Positions 34,711 to 47,542 of a DNA stretch of 64,000 nt are shown here, piece after piece. The notes beneath the pieces were generated by a model. It saw only the letters and a program-made list of their open reading frames with translations. It did no database searches and was not told the origin of the DNA. The first letter of the stretch is position 1. Each line of letters starts with the position of its first letter. The stretch lies in the NCBI RefSeq assembly GCF_933775445.1, contig NC_065872.1, positions 23,498,001 to 23,562,000 on the forward strand, written 5' to 3'. The stretch comes from Argentina anserina (lineage: Eukaryota > Streptophyta > Magnoliopsida > Rosales > Rosaceae). Made by a program: the position numbers and the translations under genes.

Positions 34711-35245
34711 TCATTCACAAAAGAATATGGCACCATGGTCATACATAACATCAAAGAAAACAGATTAGATACTATCATTGGATCTATGAATTTTACCGTG
34801 AATACTGTAACGCAATGAGACAAGTTTCTTCAAATAATCATGAACACATTAAACAATACCAATTGAACCAGAGGCCTTGAGCAATCAAAACAATACGTAT
34901 ATCCATATTCATAGATAATCAATCAAATATGAGATAAAAAAAACCATAAACAACCTTATGTGTTGGATTGAAGGAACCTGAAATCGGATGCATCGTTGGA
35001 GCAACCTCATAGTTGGCTGATCTAAATCATGATTGTGAACGCCTTGATCAATTTGTCGACGGAAGCCATGCGCTAAACCTTGAGGCCTTGATCAATTTGA
35101 CGCAGTCTCTGGTTTGCCAAATAAGCGAAACAAACAAACCTTGACAATAGCTTTAATGGCGACGCTGACACCGACGAGGTGTGGTTGACTCTTCCGTCAT
35201 ATATGTGTGATCCTCATAGGTGACGGCATAGATGGTGGCTGGGTT

Positions 35246-35246
<1 letters not shown>

Positions 35247-35291
<45 letters not shown>
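35247..35291. repeat. (GA)n microsatellite
   Basis: About 22 perfect GA dinucleotides. Confidence 0.95.
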
Positions 35292-35293
<2 letters not shown>

Positions 35294-35490
35294 TTCAATT
35301 TGAAAGAGGAGTCATCACTCAACATAACGCATGTAATGACAACAACCAATAAAGTGGCACTCTTGTAATAAATTGAACTTAAAATGGTAGAGGTTTTGCA
35401 CTGACCCTTATTTATCAAAAACCCAAACTAAGAGCTCTAATGAACATTTTGGGTCTCCAAATGCCCTTAATTATCAAAACCCCTTTAAAG

Positions 35491-36640
35491 ATGTATGCAA
35501 TGTTGTTTGACATCTAGTCATTTGGTTACTCTTGATTCTAACGTTTTTATGTGTCTTATTATCTTTTTATTATTAAACTTTTACAAATGTGTTTGTGCAC
35601 TTTTTTGTATTTAAATTTCTTTCAATTTGCGGTATCGCTCCATATATTCCTCAGTTTTGTTTTTATATAATTTATTGTCTTTTTATTTTATTTTTAAATG
35701 CTAACTAGCTTAAAATACGACGGGTAGATTGGGTCATGTCAACATCATGTTGAATTATTAAATAGGTTATTAAATATGTTACAACATCTCCGACAACTTA
35801 TGTAAAATATTGAGTTTTTTCCACTCCAACAGCTTATTCATCTTATTCTCCAAAATATAGAAATAGATGAAAAATAAGAGTTGATTCTCTAAATTTATAG
35901 CAATCTACAAAATTATTGAGATAGTAAAAGTAATAAATTCTTACACATTATAACACATAAAAAAACAAAAATTCTCAAAATCAATACAAATTAAAAGTTG
36001 ACTTTACGACATCAAAGGCATAGGGGGGCTTGGGGCCTAAGCATGCAAAAAAAAAAAAGTAATAAATGTAAAAAATTATGAAATTAGATATGAATCTATA
36101 AAAACAGTAATAAATTTTCTTTAATAATACGTATCCGCAAAATAGAGAAACTATTGGAGTTGATCTTGTGGAGATTTTGAATTTTGCTACTTATAGAAAT
36201 TATCTTTAAAAAATAAAGAATTATAGAGAATTTGTTGCAGATGCCCTTATAGTAGACAAACTCAAACCTCACACCCTAAGCATATTTTATCATGTCAAAA
36301 TCTAAATTACAATGACTCACCAAACTCGAGTATCCGACAAGGGTACTTCATAGAGTCTTACTTGAGTCTTTGATTCTAAGTAGAATATACCAAAAAATTG
36401 AAAATTCATGTAATTGGTAGTGATACTTAAAATGGAAATGTCATCATCCCATACGGATGTACTTGGCTCGAAGCAAAGATTATCTCTAAGCTGATTTGAA
36501 TTAAGGACTAAAAATCGAAAAACGTTTGTCGAAATATCAACAGTAATTTCATTTTTTTTAAGTCCTGATATTTCTTATGGTAACTGATCTGATTTCGTGT
36601 GTCATTCTTGATTTTTACCAAAGTTTTAAGATATTTTTTG
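35491..36640. other. AT-rich intergenic sequence
   Basis: No open frame of interest and no recognised element, apart from short A and T runs. Confidence 0.4.
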
Positions 36641-37830
36641 ATAATTCACGATAGTCTTAAAGTTTTAGGAATATTCCGTGATTCTCTCTCCCACTTAATG
36701 TTGAGAAGTTTTAAATACACACATATTCTCTCTTAATACATAATTACTACTTAATACACTACCAATCCAAAATTTCATGTATATACTTCTCTAAATACAC
36801 ATTTCAAGTACCCAAATTACCCTTTATCAATCATAATAATCATTCAACTAACATGGTTTATAGGGTTTCATATTTTCCATGTTTTTAGTTAAAAATATTG
36901 CCATCATAGTTCAAATTATAATTCAACAGAGAATTCTTATAACCCAACGTCCCCACTCTACTATAACATCAATAAGTAGGAATCCAAACAAAAATTGATT
37001 TGAAAAGATAGACAAAGTAGAAAGAATACATACCTTAACGGAATGATTCATGTAATTAATTCCCTTAATAGTTAAAAACTCAAAATTCAATTCATGACTT
37101 TTGGAGAAGGGATGATAGGCGTATACTATGATGTATTGAAAGTTTGAAACAAATACCTCTTGGTCTTTTAGCGATTTTTTTTATTTTCATTTCCTATTTC
37201 ATTTTCTCTATAGCAATATGTATATTTTGGTCTTTTAACCTACTTACATAATCTAATTTGAAAATTTTGATAATAGAGTGTGTATTAAAAGATATGTGGG
37301 TATGTAAAACGTCACTGCCCACGTGCTTTAAAAATTCAATTAGAGGCAAAAAAAAAATTCCCACCTTTTTTGAATATTTAACATAATAGATCAATGTCTA
37401 CGCTACAATTGAGTATCCTTATAAACCATGATAAAACAAAATTAAAAAAAAAGTCAATCAAAGCACATACACAACCTATTTAGGACACAATGATTAAACA
37501 GATATAGATTTGACAAAAAAAATTATATAATTATAATTACCTTCAAGTTGCTAACTTGGTTGCGAACAGTGATGTTATATTTCATAAATAAGTCCTAACT
37601 CAATCTTCAAAAGAAACTCAACCTGCAAAATCAAAACAAAAACACAAGCTCATAAGTACGGAAACGAGTCTTGGCTACCAAGCAGAGCGACCTTGTGCTT
37701 CTAAAATATTCACATAATTCACGATAGTCTTGAAATTTTAAAATATTTTGTGATTTTCTCTACCACTTAATGCCCACGTGTTTTTGAAATTCAATAAAAT
37801 GGCAAAATGGGCTACGGGGATTCAAACTCT
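36641..37830. repeat. Two copies of a local repeat, one interrupted
   Basis: AATTCACGATAGTCTT...CCACTTAATG occurs at about 36643-36700 and again at about 37715-37767. In the second copy it runs straight on into CCCACGTGTTTTTGAAATTC. In the first, that continuation appears only after about 616 bases, at about 37317-37345. The second copy is thus an uninterrupted version of the first. Confidence 0.8.
36701..37316. mobile_element. MITE-like insertion, about 616 bp
   Basis: The left end, GTTTTAAATACACACATATT then TTAATACA, is matched inverted at the right end, GTTTTACATACCCACATATC then TTAATACA. The ends coincide with the junctions at which the surrounding local repeat is broken. No coding sequence is present. 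Confidence 0.72.
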
Positions 37831-38595
37831 GGTTGGATATACCTCACATAATTGATATAACCATCTTTGTTGCCGACTCACGTATTTTATCTTAGCAGCA
37901 TAATTATATATGTACGCACAATATTTTTAATTTTCTTTACAATTTCCATAATTTCGATATATCCTCGGTATTTTCTATCGGAATATTCAATTTTCGGACC
38001 TTCGATAGTTCTTTGAATCCGATATTTTAGTCCTTGATTAGAATTCAACATCAATACATAGTGATCAAGCTAAGACAGTATCTAATCCAGCACAATAAAG
38101 CTCTTTTAAGTTGATAGTACGTGTTGGATGACGCATGTATATTGAAACCCTATACTCATTTTACTAGGCCACTTTAACCGTTTCAAATTCAATCCCTAAA
38201 CCGCTATCATAGTTTTTCTACATAGTTCACCCCATTGCCAGGTCTTGAAGCCGTTGCCCAACGATCACTATTTATCTGTTGAAATCTTAAACAAATTTTC
38301 ACCATTTTCCGTCTGACACTAATCCAGTACTCTCTTTCCCACGTATTCCTTTATCCCATTGGTGTTCCTTATTAGATGCTTATACTTTCACAAATTTGAC
38401 AAAAAGGAAAAATAAACGACTAAAACAGTGATTTTCCCAGGTAATATTTCAGTTGCACCTCCAAATTTTACCACCTACAGGCAAGGGTTAAAAATTAAAA
38501 TCAATCTGAATTTCATTAAATTTTCTCATTCTATTGGATTTCTTTTGGAATCTGAACAATTTGTCATCTCTTTGAACTCTTTTTAAGACAACAGT
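37831..38595. other. Intergenic, 3' flank of RRP6L
   Basis: AT-rich. No gene or repeat recognised. The right end should hold the 3' UTR of the minus-strand RRP6L gene. Confidence 0.4.
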
Positions 38596-41500
38596 TCAAC
38601 GGAAAGTTGCACTTCTATTTCCTGTTGCTGGAAAAGCTTGACGTCGTCTCCCTTGTGGAAGTTCTTTTGAACCATCATCCCCATCAACTGTAGTTTTTTT
38701 CTTACCCCTTGATCCCAGGCTCTTCATGCTGCCTTCTCCCCCAGCCCCAGCATCCTTGGCTGGTTTTTCTCCAAATATGACCTGTTTCCTTGCCGCTTCA
38801 TAGTCAAAAGGTTTCACCTGTAAGCCACCAGATTCCTGGGATTTTTCTGGTTCTCTGGCTTTCCTATTATGATTATGTGGCGGAAAGCATTTCTTGAAGC
38901 TTGAGGACAATTCTGAGAGAGACATTGGATCATCTTCTCCATACATCCCCAAAGCAGAAGCCTTGAGCTCAGGTACTTGAGAGCCATTTTCTAATGTTAT
39001 AAAATCTCCTAAACTTGGCCTGGTGGATGATGTGGATGATACGGTAACGGCAGTTTCAGAATGGGGATTTACAGAACCTCGTCCTGGTTCTTCAGTCCTT
39101 GGATTTGATTGTTCCATCCTACCTGAGAATGAGTGGAATGGGAAGTTGACCGAAGATCTAATTTGCTCCAACTTATTCTCTTTCTTGTCCTGCAAAGACA
39201 ATCAAAACGTAAATTCCAAATACAGCACAAAATATTCACAGAAAGCCCCAAAATGCAAATACTTGCTCAGCACTGAAAAGCCACTACTAATGAACCATTG
39301 ACATGCTACAGCTAAAGTTGAAGTTCGCAAAATTTCATGAGATCTGGAAATTTCTTGCACAACTATAGGAGATCAGGTGGTGGGGCCTGGATACCAGGCC
39401 TAGCTATTAGTATAGCCCAACCTAACGCCCTTTCTATTTTAGTACTAGAGTATATGAGGAAAAAAAATATAGCATTTCTAGTTGTAATTAATTGCAACAC
39501 AAATGGGGTTCTGTTTTACGCCCCTTTCCCAAAGAAAACTGCAAAATAGGAAAAGTTCACAAGTTAAAAAGCAGTAAACGATCACTACCAACCTTTACAC
39601 CAGCATCAAATTTTTTTTTTGGAACTGCAGACCCCAAGAGTGCACTGAAAGCACGACTAGGCTTCTTTTGCACCTGAACAGTTGCTCCAGTAACCTGCAA
39701 CAAATATAGGTTGACATACTAAGACAAATGTAAGAATTGAGAAAGTAAAACAATTCAAACATCTAGAGAAGCAACAGATGAGAACCTTGGCAGATTCTAA
39801 GGAACAGCTGATGCTATTTCCTTCCCTGATTTTTCCTGTTAAATTGTTGTCTTTAGGATGAACTTCATATCCAACCTTTCCTTCTCCATCAGACGCACCA
39901 CTTCCGTGCTCCGAGGACTCCTGTGTAGGAGGCAGAACAGCTTGTAAAGGTGCAGATACGTCACCATCGATTGAATTACGTCCAGATTCATCTACTAAAG
40001 GTTCAGACCCATCACTGACCAATACATTTTCTTCAAATGCCTGCACGAAGAAATGCAAACTGTTACCAAGATTAAAACAAAATAAAAAGAATATAAATTA
40101 AATGGTTAGACGGAATACTGTACACAACACTCTTAACTATGTGTGTGTGTGTGTGTGTAGGCCGCCGTCTAATTTTTACTTCAAATCTAACATAAATTTT
40201 CAGAGTACCACCAATTATTGTCTTTCTATTGATTTTATATAATACTGAGGGCTCTTTTTCAACAGACTAGTGTATGAAAAAGAAGAAAAAAAATAATCTG
40301 AAGTCTAGCACATGTGGCTGAAAATTACACACATACATGTCATAATTACATCTCATTAGACCTAATAATCCCACACGAGATATATATTTGACAACTATGA
40401 GTCATTGTCTAATGGAAACTATTAGACCTATTTATTTATCATTTTAACCCTACTCTGTAAATGCAGACCCTGCGTATTTGAGCTTGGGGATTTAAATGGT
40501 TTGAAAACCTCACAAAAACATAACAGCATTGTTCCACACTCCTCTTAGTCTTATTCTGCGGTACATGGAAAGCTTCCACCTCAAGGCTTGCCAGGCACAA
40601 GGTCAGACAAAACTATCTCCGCTATTTATAACATTTATCATCAAACCAGAGGCATGCAACACTTGATAATTTAATCAATCACATGTCTACTATGCATGCA
40701 AACGGCCATAAGAAAAGTAAACAAGAATGCTTAGCCACGATGACCATCAGACTAATGAGAACAGCCATTACCTTTTTCGAACGTTCCACCTCCAGACTTT
40801 CAGCTGCAGCCTCAAAAAAGGCAGCATTCTGCATAGAGTGCCTAATGACACTAACAACAGGAGCGAGATGTTGCTCGATATATGCATGCTTTGATTTCAA
40901 TACTTTCTTTAACTTGTTAGTTGTGTCAGGCATCTGTTTAGCTTTTTATCCCCAACAAAAAGAAGAGAGAGATAGAGAAGAGGAGTTAGCTGAATGTTTA
41001 CTGAAGAAACTGTTTAAAAAGAGAAATTTAAAAGTAATATTCCATTACCAAGTTCAAGTAGAGTTTTGTTTGGTAATACATAGCCAGTACTTTCATCCTC
41101 TGTGCGGGCAATAACATCGCGCCACTCACATAAACCCTGATAACAAATTTTTACAAGTGCATATACAGTAAGTGGCGAATAGTGCAAAAGATACAAACAA
41201 AATTAGTTTTGCATCTATAATAAGTAGACATGTATTGCAAATTATATGCAAATATATTAGCAATAGCCTAACACTTCAATGACTCAACAGTAACGAGGAA
41301 CAATGTGATTACCAACTTATGAATGTGCCAGAGTATTTGCAGACACTGCTCATTCAAAAGCATTTAATCCTGAATGTGAGTCCTGATTTCAAATTCCAAC
41401 TAATCCCAAATAAGAAAAAAAATCCATCTAATCATTTGAACTTTGACATTTACACTACTCTCCTACATGTGGTCATTGATGGTAAATGGTGTGGTTAAAT

Positions 41501-44500
41501 CACATAACTAGAACCGTGATGAGGTCAATATAACCCAATGTATAAATTCCCATAGGAAGTAAATTAGGGAAACAATGGCAAGCAGCTAAGGATTAAAAAC
41601 AAGCACCTTGAATTTCTTCAATATTTTCAAAAGTATGTCAAGATCAACCCTATGTAAATTACGGAAGATTCCCATAAGGGAAGCAACTTACGGAAACAAT
41701 GGCAAGCTGCTGAGAATTAAAACAAGCACCTTGTAACCTGCATCCAAACCAACCACAAAGATAAGAAGAATGGATAAATGAAAGCCCATCAAAATATACA
41801 AATAAGACGTTATCTAATCAAAAAGATTTAAAACATGAGTGAAACATACCCATATATGTGGAGATATGAATTCTCAGTGAAAACTTCCTTCTCATAGAGA
41901 TGCATGCATATATCATAACTGCGCCTGTAAACCTGTCAAAAATTAGAGTTTTAATTGAAACTGTTTAAAGTTTGAAGTATAAAAGTGAAAAACGGTATGA
42001 CAATAATAACGACGACCGAAAGAATCATTTCTAAACTATATACAGTCAAGACATTTAATATACCACACTGAAAGTAGAAAAACAATTACAGATTTCCAAA
42101 CAATTTAATCTACTGCTACGAGTAATGCTGCAGACCTATAGACACCAAACTCAATACACAAGATTAAAGCAGCTACCAAACTTGAAAGCGACTTTTCCTT
42201 CAAATGTGCCAATTGAATAACGCACCAGAAAAAGCAGCCACCACAAAACAACATAACCGGCATGATTTCAGAATATCTGTGCTAGTGGGTTCAAAAGTAA
42301 CTTTTTCCATCTTTTACCTTGCACATTCAGATCATTCATAGCTATAACTCTTGATAGCGACTTTTATGACCGCACAAGACACCATCAGGCAAAATGACTC
42401 CACTTTCACACCCCAAAAAAAATGCCTATAAGACTACAATATAGTATACATCATCGGAGGTTTTCAATGCATACGGCGGCCAATTTTTGTAAGAGTAGTG
42501 AAGAGGTTTTCAGCAATTTAGTGAAGCCAAAAGCCAGGGCCATCACGAATAGTATTCAAATGCAGTTACCAAACTAATTAAAAATGAATGAAAGAAGACT
42601 GAACAAATCCTCTCCCAAAGGGTCAAGCTACAATAACCACGCCAAATTATGCTTATTAATATGATCTACATCTTCCAAGAACTGACAGCAAGCTAATAAT
42701 ATTGAGTTATAACCATCAAAACCATAACAAAATGCAATTAAAAAGAACAGTTTAGATAAAAAAAAGATAAGTAAAAAAAGGATTATTATCCTTATGAGCA
42801 AGAATAAAATTACAGCTAAACTAGATAAATAATAATACTACACAGTACAGGAATTTAGAGGATAAGCATAATATCATCATCGAGAATAATGTGCATACCT
42901 CTACCAAAGGAGCATCAGAGTTCTCAGATTCCTTTGGCATGGAAGATAACTTTGTTCTCATCAAATCATATATGTATAACAGATAGTGTGTATCTTCTCT
43001 GGCATATCTGCTCAGATAGAGAAATTTTTATAATGTGAAACAAAGTTTGTAATGACAACTTCTCATATTGTACAACTAAAGTTCTAAAACAAATTTAACT
43101 GTTCAATTTGGATGTTAACTCAAGTTCTAAAACATATTAGGCTTCAGAAGTTGGATATGGAATTTCTTATCCCATTCCAAGCCTATAACCAACAAAACAA
43201 ACAGGACCATAATTTCCAATCAACTCTATCAGCACAATATCGAGGCAATAAGCTCATCCAACTACCACCTGAATCAACTTAAACAGAACATATAACATCA
43301 TTTATGTTTTCACCTGATCATCTCTTTGGTAAGAGGGCGGAATCTCCAGTCTGCATTCTGGTATCTGCAAAGAGTTTACATGGTCAAACTTGAACAATAT
43401 GAGCAGCGAGTAGTAAAAGAAGCAACTAGCTTCTGAAATTTAAAAAAAAGGGGGGGGGGAGTTTAATTATAACACTCACTCTTTGCTGGCAGAAACATAA
43501 CAATAATGTTGCAACAGATGTTCCAAACTATTTCTTTCCAATTTCAATACCCTTGACGCCTGATGATCAAGACATGAGGTCAATTTTTTTATTAGAAGCA
43601 CACAATGAAGAGTAAAAGATTCTTCAGAAAGGAAAAAATAAAGTACATAGAATGAAAGACTTTGAAAAGAAATACCCTACAACACAAACCAAAATTGCCT
43701 CGCCACAAAAAAAAAAAGAGTACTATTTTAAATTGAGAACAGGATCAATTTGCTCAGTGGTTCAAGGTACAGTACCTGGCCGGTGTCAAACAAATTACAG
43801 ACATAAATTCCAAAATCACGTTGGAGCCACACAATATCTCGATCTGCTCCATGCATCACCTGATTAATTAGGTCTTATTAATTATTGACCGACAAATGTA
43901 GCTAAAAAATCAGATGACCACAAGCGAAAAACAAACCTTTTTCTTAGAAGGGTCCTTGAAAACTTCCCTAAGGTATGGACCAATATGAATTCTTAGCTTC
44001 AAAGTATCTACAAGAAAATCTTCCGTTCTTGTAGAAATCTGCATCAAACAAGTCAATCCCTGGAAGGATCGATACTGGTTGTGCTCCAAATCAACCTAGA
44101 TTTCCACATATAGACGTTAAAAAACATGAAATGCGGGAATTCCAAGTACGACAGATATTCCAACTCATATGATTGCAATCAAACTTTACCGCAAATTCAT
44201 TAACAGCACGCAACTTAGCTGCCAGCTCCTTCAAATCTTTGACCTCCTCCACAAGCTTGAATGGAGTAGCCTCTAGTTCCGGCGGCTTCAGTGGCTCATC
44301 CTCCCCCATATCCTCATCAACAAAATCGAGAACAGAGAGCTTTTCCTTTTTATCATAAGAGAACAATAATCAGTCCCCAATTAATTTTAAAACAACATGA
44401 AATCATAAGGAAGCAGTGAGAAGCTTACCAAGGGATGAACAAATCGGTGGCCATCTTCACTCCTCTCCAACCAAACATGGTCAAAGGGCTGGTTCGAGTT

Positions 44501-44980
44501 ATTGACCAGAATGTTGAACTGCTCCTGAGGCTTACGAATGGAGGGCACGTGAAATGGGACCTTGGGCTTGTTCTTGACCTGAGTCGGATTCGGATGATGA
44601 TCAGCCTTCTTCTTCTTCCCAGACACCAACTGGAAGCCCTCTTCGTCCTCCTTCCTCGTCCTCTTGAACTCGTCCACCGACGCGTCCACTCGCTCGAGGA
44701 CGTCGTCGTTGGCATTGACCAGCCAATCGTAGGCGTCGTCCAAATCGGAAGGGAAAGGCGTCTTGTCCGAGGCGGCGATGGATTCGAGCATGGACTGCGA
44801 TTGCCGGGCCATTTCTTCGATGGGGAGTTTGAATTCGTCGAAATTGCGGAAGTAGAAGAAGTCCTCGCTAGAAGGGATGGCCCGCGAGGAGCCGGAGAGG
44901 TTGGATACGGAGGAGGCGAGACGGCCGGTGGCTAGGTTATGGAGCAATCGGGGCCTCGGTGGCGGAGAGTCATGGTTCAT
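38596..44980 (-). CDS. RRP6L2: Exosome-associated 3'-5' exoribonuclease, RRP6-like
   Basis: Fourteen exons, 44980-44429, 44345-44190, 44095-43937, 43859-43776, 43559-43480, 43364-43314, 43007-42899, 41932-41850, 41737-41692, 41136-41049, 40941-40772, 40040-39786, 39694-39593 and 39189-38596, encode 842 residues (Arabidopsis RRP6L2 is about 870). An N-terminal PMC2NT-like region is followed by a DEDD-Y nuclease with all motifs: D238 and E240 ([13 protein letters not shown]), [17 protein letters not shown] from about 292, and Y362 with D366 ([14 protein letters not shown]). The HRDC domain follows ([33 protein letters not shown], about 440-520). The tail is charged and low-complexity, with a basic end suggesting nuclear targeting. 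Family members trim and degrade rRNA precursors, maturation by-products and aberrant RNAs with the nuclear exosome. L2 rather than L1 is my choice from overall resemblance. Confidence 0.92.
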
Positions 44981-46081
44981 GGCGCGGCTTTAGGGTTTTG
45001 CTAGGGTTTCCAGTTTGCAGATAGGTATTTTGATCTGGGTTTGGTCGGAGGAGGACAGCGATTTCGATGATATGGAATTAGTTACGGCAGGTCACGTGGC
45101 CTGGGTGCCGTCAACTTCCTTGTGAGTTTTGGAAAACCCACTTCTTGTGTTTTGCCATCTTCACATGACTAAAACGACGTTGGCAATAATAGGTAACAAC
45201 ATATAGTATCAATGATACCATGGTACACCCTCTACATACATGTCAAATATATTGTTCTACAATATAAGTACATTATCTCTACTACTATTTCACTAAATTA
45301 TAAATTACTAAATCTACTTCTCTTTAATTTTATCTTTACACGTATGAAGAATAACAATTATGTAAAAACACAAATATTTTCACAAGTGTGTTTTACCAAA
45401 CTATCATTTGTAGGAAACAAAATTGCATAAAATGATTGTCTTTTAAAAATACATTTCAAATAAAATTTTACAACTCGTGTCATTAAAACACATGCATTGC
45501 ACAGACACGAGACTGGTATAAATTAAGCTAACTCTACAAACCGGGATGTAGGTTGTGGACAAAAATTCACATACTCATTCCTATCTTACGTCAAAAGTAG
45601 TTGATTCACCTGATTTACGCGAAAGTTTGTGTTTTATTTCTCTTCAACCATTATTTAAAATAATCATTGAAGGTTCTTTCAAGTATAAATTCAGCACTTA
45701 ACTAAGTGGGCATCTACTCCTCCTCTTGTGTATCAAATCAAGTCTCTGGTTTAAGATATTACTTTTCTTGTTACTCCATTCTTGTACGTAGAGAAAGTCA
45801 ATTTTGTGGTGGATAATATACTAATATAGGTTGCGTTTGGCGGGGCTTATAAGCTCCTTAGCTTATAAGATGAGGAGGTGTTTGGTGTTTGGCAGAGATA
45901 GAAGTGAGTGGCTTTTCTTTTAAGTCAGGGTCATTTTCTCTTGAAAAGGAGAAGTTACTCCAACTCTACTTTAGCTTATAAGCCAGCCACAAAAACACAC
46001 GGGGGACTGTAGCGAATAAATGATATTTTCAAAATACCATTGGGTGCCCTCCGAAGTTTCAACAAATTACCCACCTCTCTC
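44981..46081. other. Divergent intergenic region, RRP6L side
   Basis: Contains the RRP6L promoter. From about 45830 to 46010 a block beginning GTTGCGTTTGGCGGGGC, with inverted TAGCTTATAAG motifs near 45860 and 45972, looks MITE-like but its ends are not clear. Confidence 0.4.
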
Positions 46082-46260
46082 TCTGTGTTATCCGTACAAG
46101 TGTCCCTCCTCCGACGGCCTCCGACGTTGCTATCATCTACGGACTACGGCTATGAGTTGGATCAAAATCTCTCTATGTTCTCCGTACAAGTGTACAAGCA
46201 TCCCTCCTCCGGCGGCCTCCGACGTTGCTATCGTATACGACTATGAGTTGGATCAAAAGG
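46082..46260. repeat. Imperfect tandem duplication, about 90 bp
   Basis: Two copies, about 46082-46172 and 46174-46260, share CCGTACAAGTGT, CGGCCTCCGACGTTGCTATC and CTATGAGTTGGATCAAAA. The second has a small insertion and a deletion. Confidence 0.85.
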
Positions 46261-47232
46261 TTTTGATCTGATTAGTTAGTTTGAATTCATATGTCTATTT
46301 TCATTCCTTTGCTGATATGAAACTGTCAAATTGGGTAATTGGTGTTGATGAATCTATGCTTACGAACTTAATTGGGTAGTTAGTTTTAAATCAAGATCAG
46401 ACTGGATCAATTTACTTCTTGGTTAATTATGTATTGATAATTTTTCTGCATAGTTTAATTGGATCTAAATAGTGAAATCGATAGAATTGAGTTTTGGTTG
46501 GGAGGAGTCCCTGGATAAGAATTGGGATTGAAATATGCATCTAAATCTCAAGTTCTAGGTTGATCGAATTTTCTATTTAGTTTTAGAAATCAGAGAAAGT
46601 TAAGTTTTCTCCTAATGAGGATGCGCATGTCATTGTTGATTGTGTCAAGGTAATTCATTTGGAAACAAAATGTTGGATTTTTAATTTAGCTTATAGAATT
46701 CTCAGGTTATAAACTGTTTTTAAAAATTTCTGTGTTTATGTATATTTCTAGTATGTCCTCAGGGAGTTGTCATCTTCTCCAGTCCCTGCCTCTTGCTGCA
46801 ATGCATTGCTTGATTCCTTTCGCAAGTCTGGAGATTTACACTGACGAACATGAAAAGTTGTTGGGTCACACTGAAAAGAGCTGGACTCTTTTTGTGGACG
46901 GGTGTGGGAAGGATGTTTCAGGTATATTATCCAATTGCATGTTTCTGTTACTTATAGTCTCCCATTTCTGCCTTGGTGACTTCAGTATTCAATTTGAATA
47001 AGCACGCGTGAGTATTATTTTTGATTTTGTGTTTTAAGTAAATCCGGAAAAAGAGAACATAGTTTTTTGTGGTCTTTTTGATTTGAGGGGTAAAATTGGA
47101 AGTTGAAGTGTTGGCTCCCCAAAACAGAGCATATTATTATCTCTAGGGTTGATACTCGGCTGTCTCACTCTTGGCTTGAACCACTTCGTAATCGATCTTA
47201 CAGACCCAATCTGTCTCTCCCTTTCTCTCCAA
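46261..47232 (+). other. Upstream region of p23 with an unassigned exon-like patch
   Basis: At about 46750-46920, TTTCTAG|TATGTCC precedes a stretch readable as LRELSSSPVPASCCNALLDS in one frame and as TDEHEKLLGHTEKSWTLFVD in another, followed by CAG|GTATAT. The two frames imply a frameshift or chance. I cannot name it; a gene fragment or 5' leader exon is possible. The last 70 bases are the pyrimidine-rich p23 leader. Confidence 0.3.
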
Positions 47233-47498
47233 ATGAGGTCTCTCTCTCTCTCTCTCTCTGAAAATCTGAATTCAATTTTTGTAAGTATTTCCGTATCTAA
47301 CTTGGGTATTGGCACAGTCGGCACCCGGAGGTTCTATGGGCGCAGCGGTCCGACAAAGTATACCTGACGGTGGCCTTGCCGGATGCCAAGGACGTTGACG
47401 TCAAATGTGAGGCTGAGGGCTTGTTCACCTTCTCCGCCACCGGAGACCAAGGCCACCCTTTTCACTTCACTCTCCACCTCTACGGCCAGATACTACCT

Positions 47499-47542
<44 letters not shown>

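Larger units (their letters stand above)
30591..35490. mobile_element. Probable large non-autonomous TIR element with captured DNA
   Basis: The left boundary begins TTTTAAAGGGTCGTTT and the right boundary reverse-complements to CTTTAAAGGGGTTTTGAT. Inside, the left motif CCTAGTTTATCACTTGATAA, followed by CCCTTATT, is echoed inverted on the right (TTAGTTT, TTGATAAATAAGGG). The roughly 100-base ends are therefore degenerate inverted repeats. The interior contains a gene-like fragment (30866-31111), a degenerate GTTAC minisatellite, a 1.9-kb LTR-like insertion, and a (GA)n tract at 35247-35291. No transposase was seen. The exact ends and target duplication are uncertain. Confidence 0.45.

Noticed and set aside
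44435..44935. 166-codon plus-strand frame
   Set aside because: Antisense shadow of RRP6L exon 1, whose own frame carries family-conserved sequence and valid splice sites.
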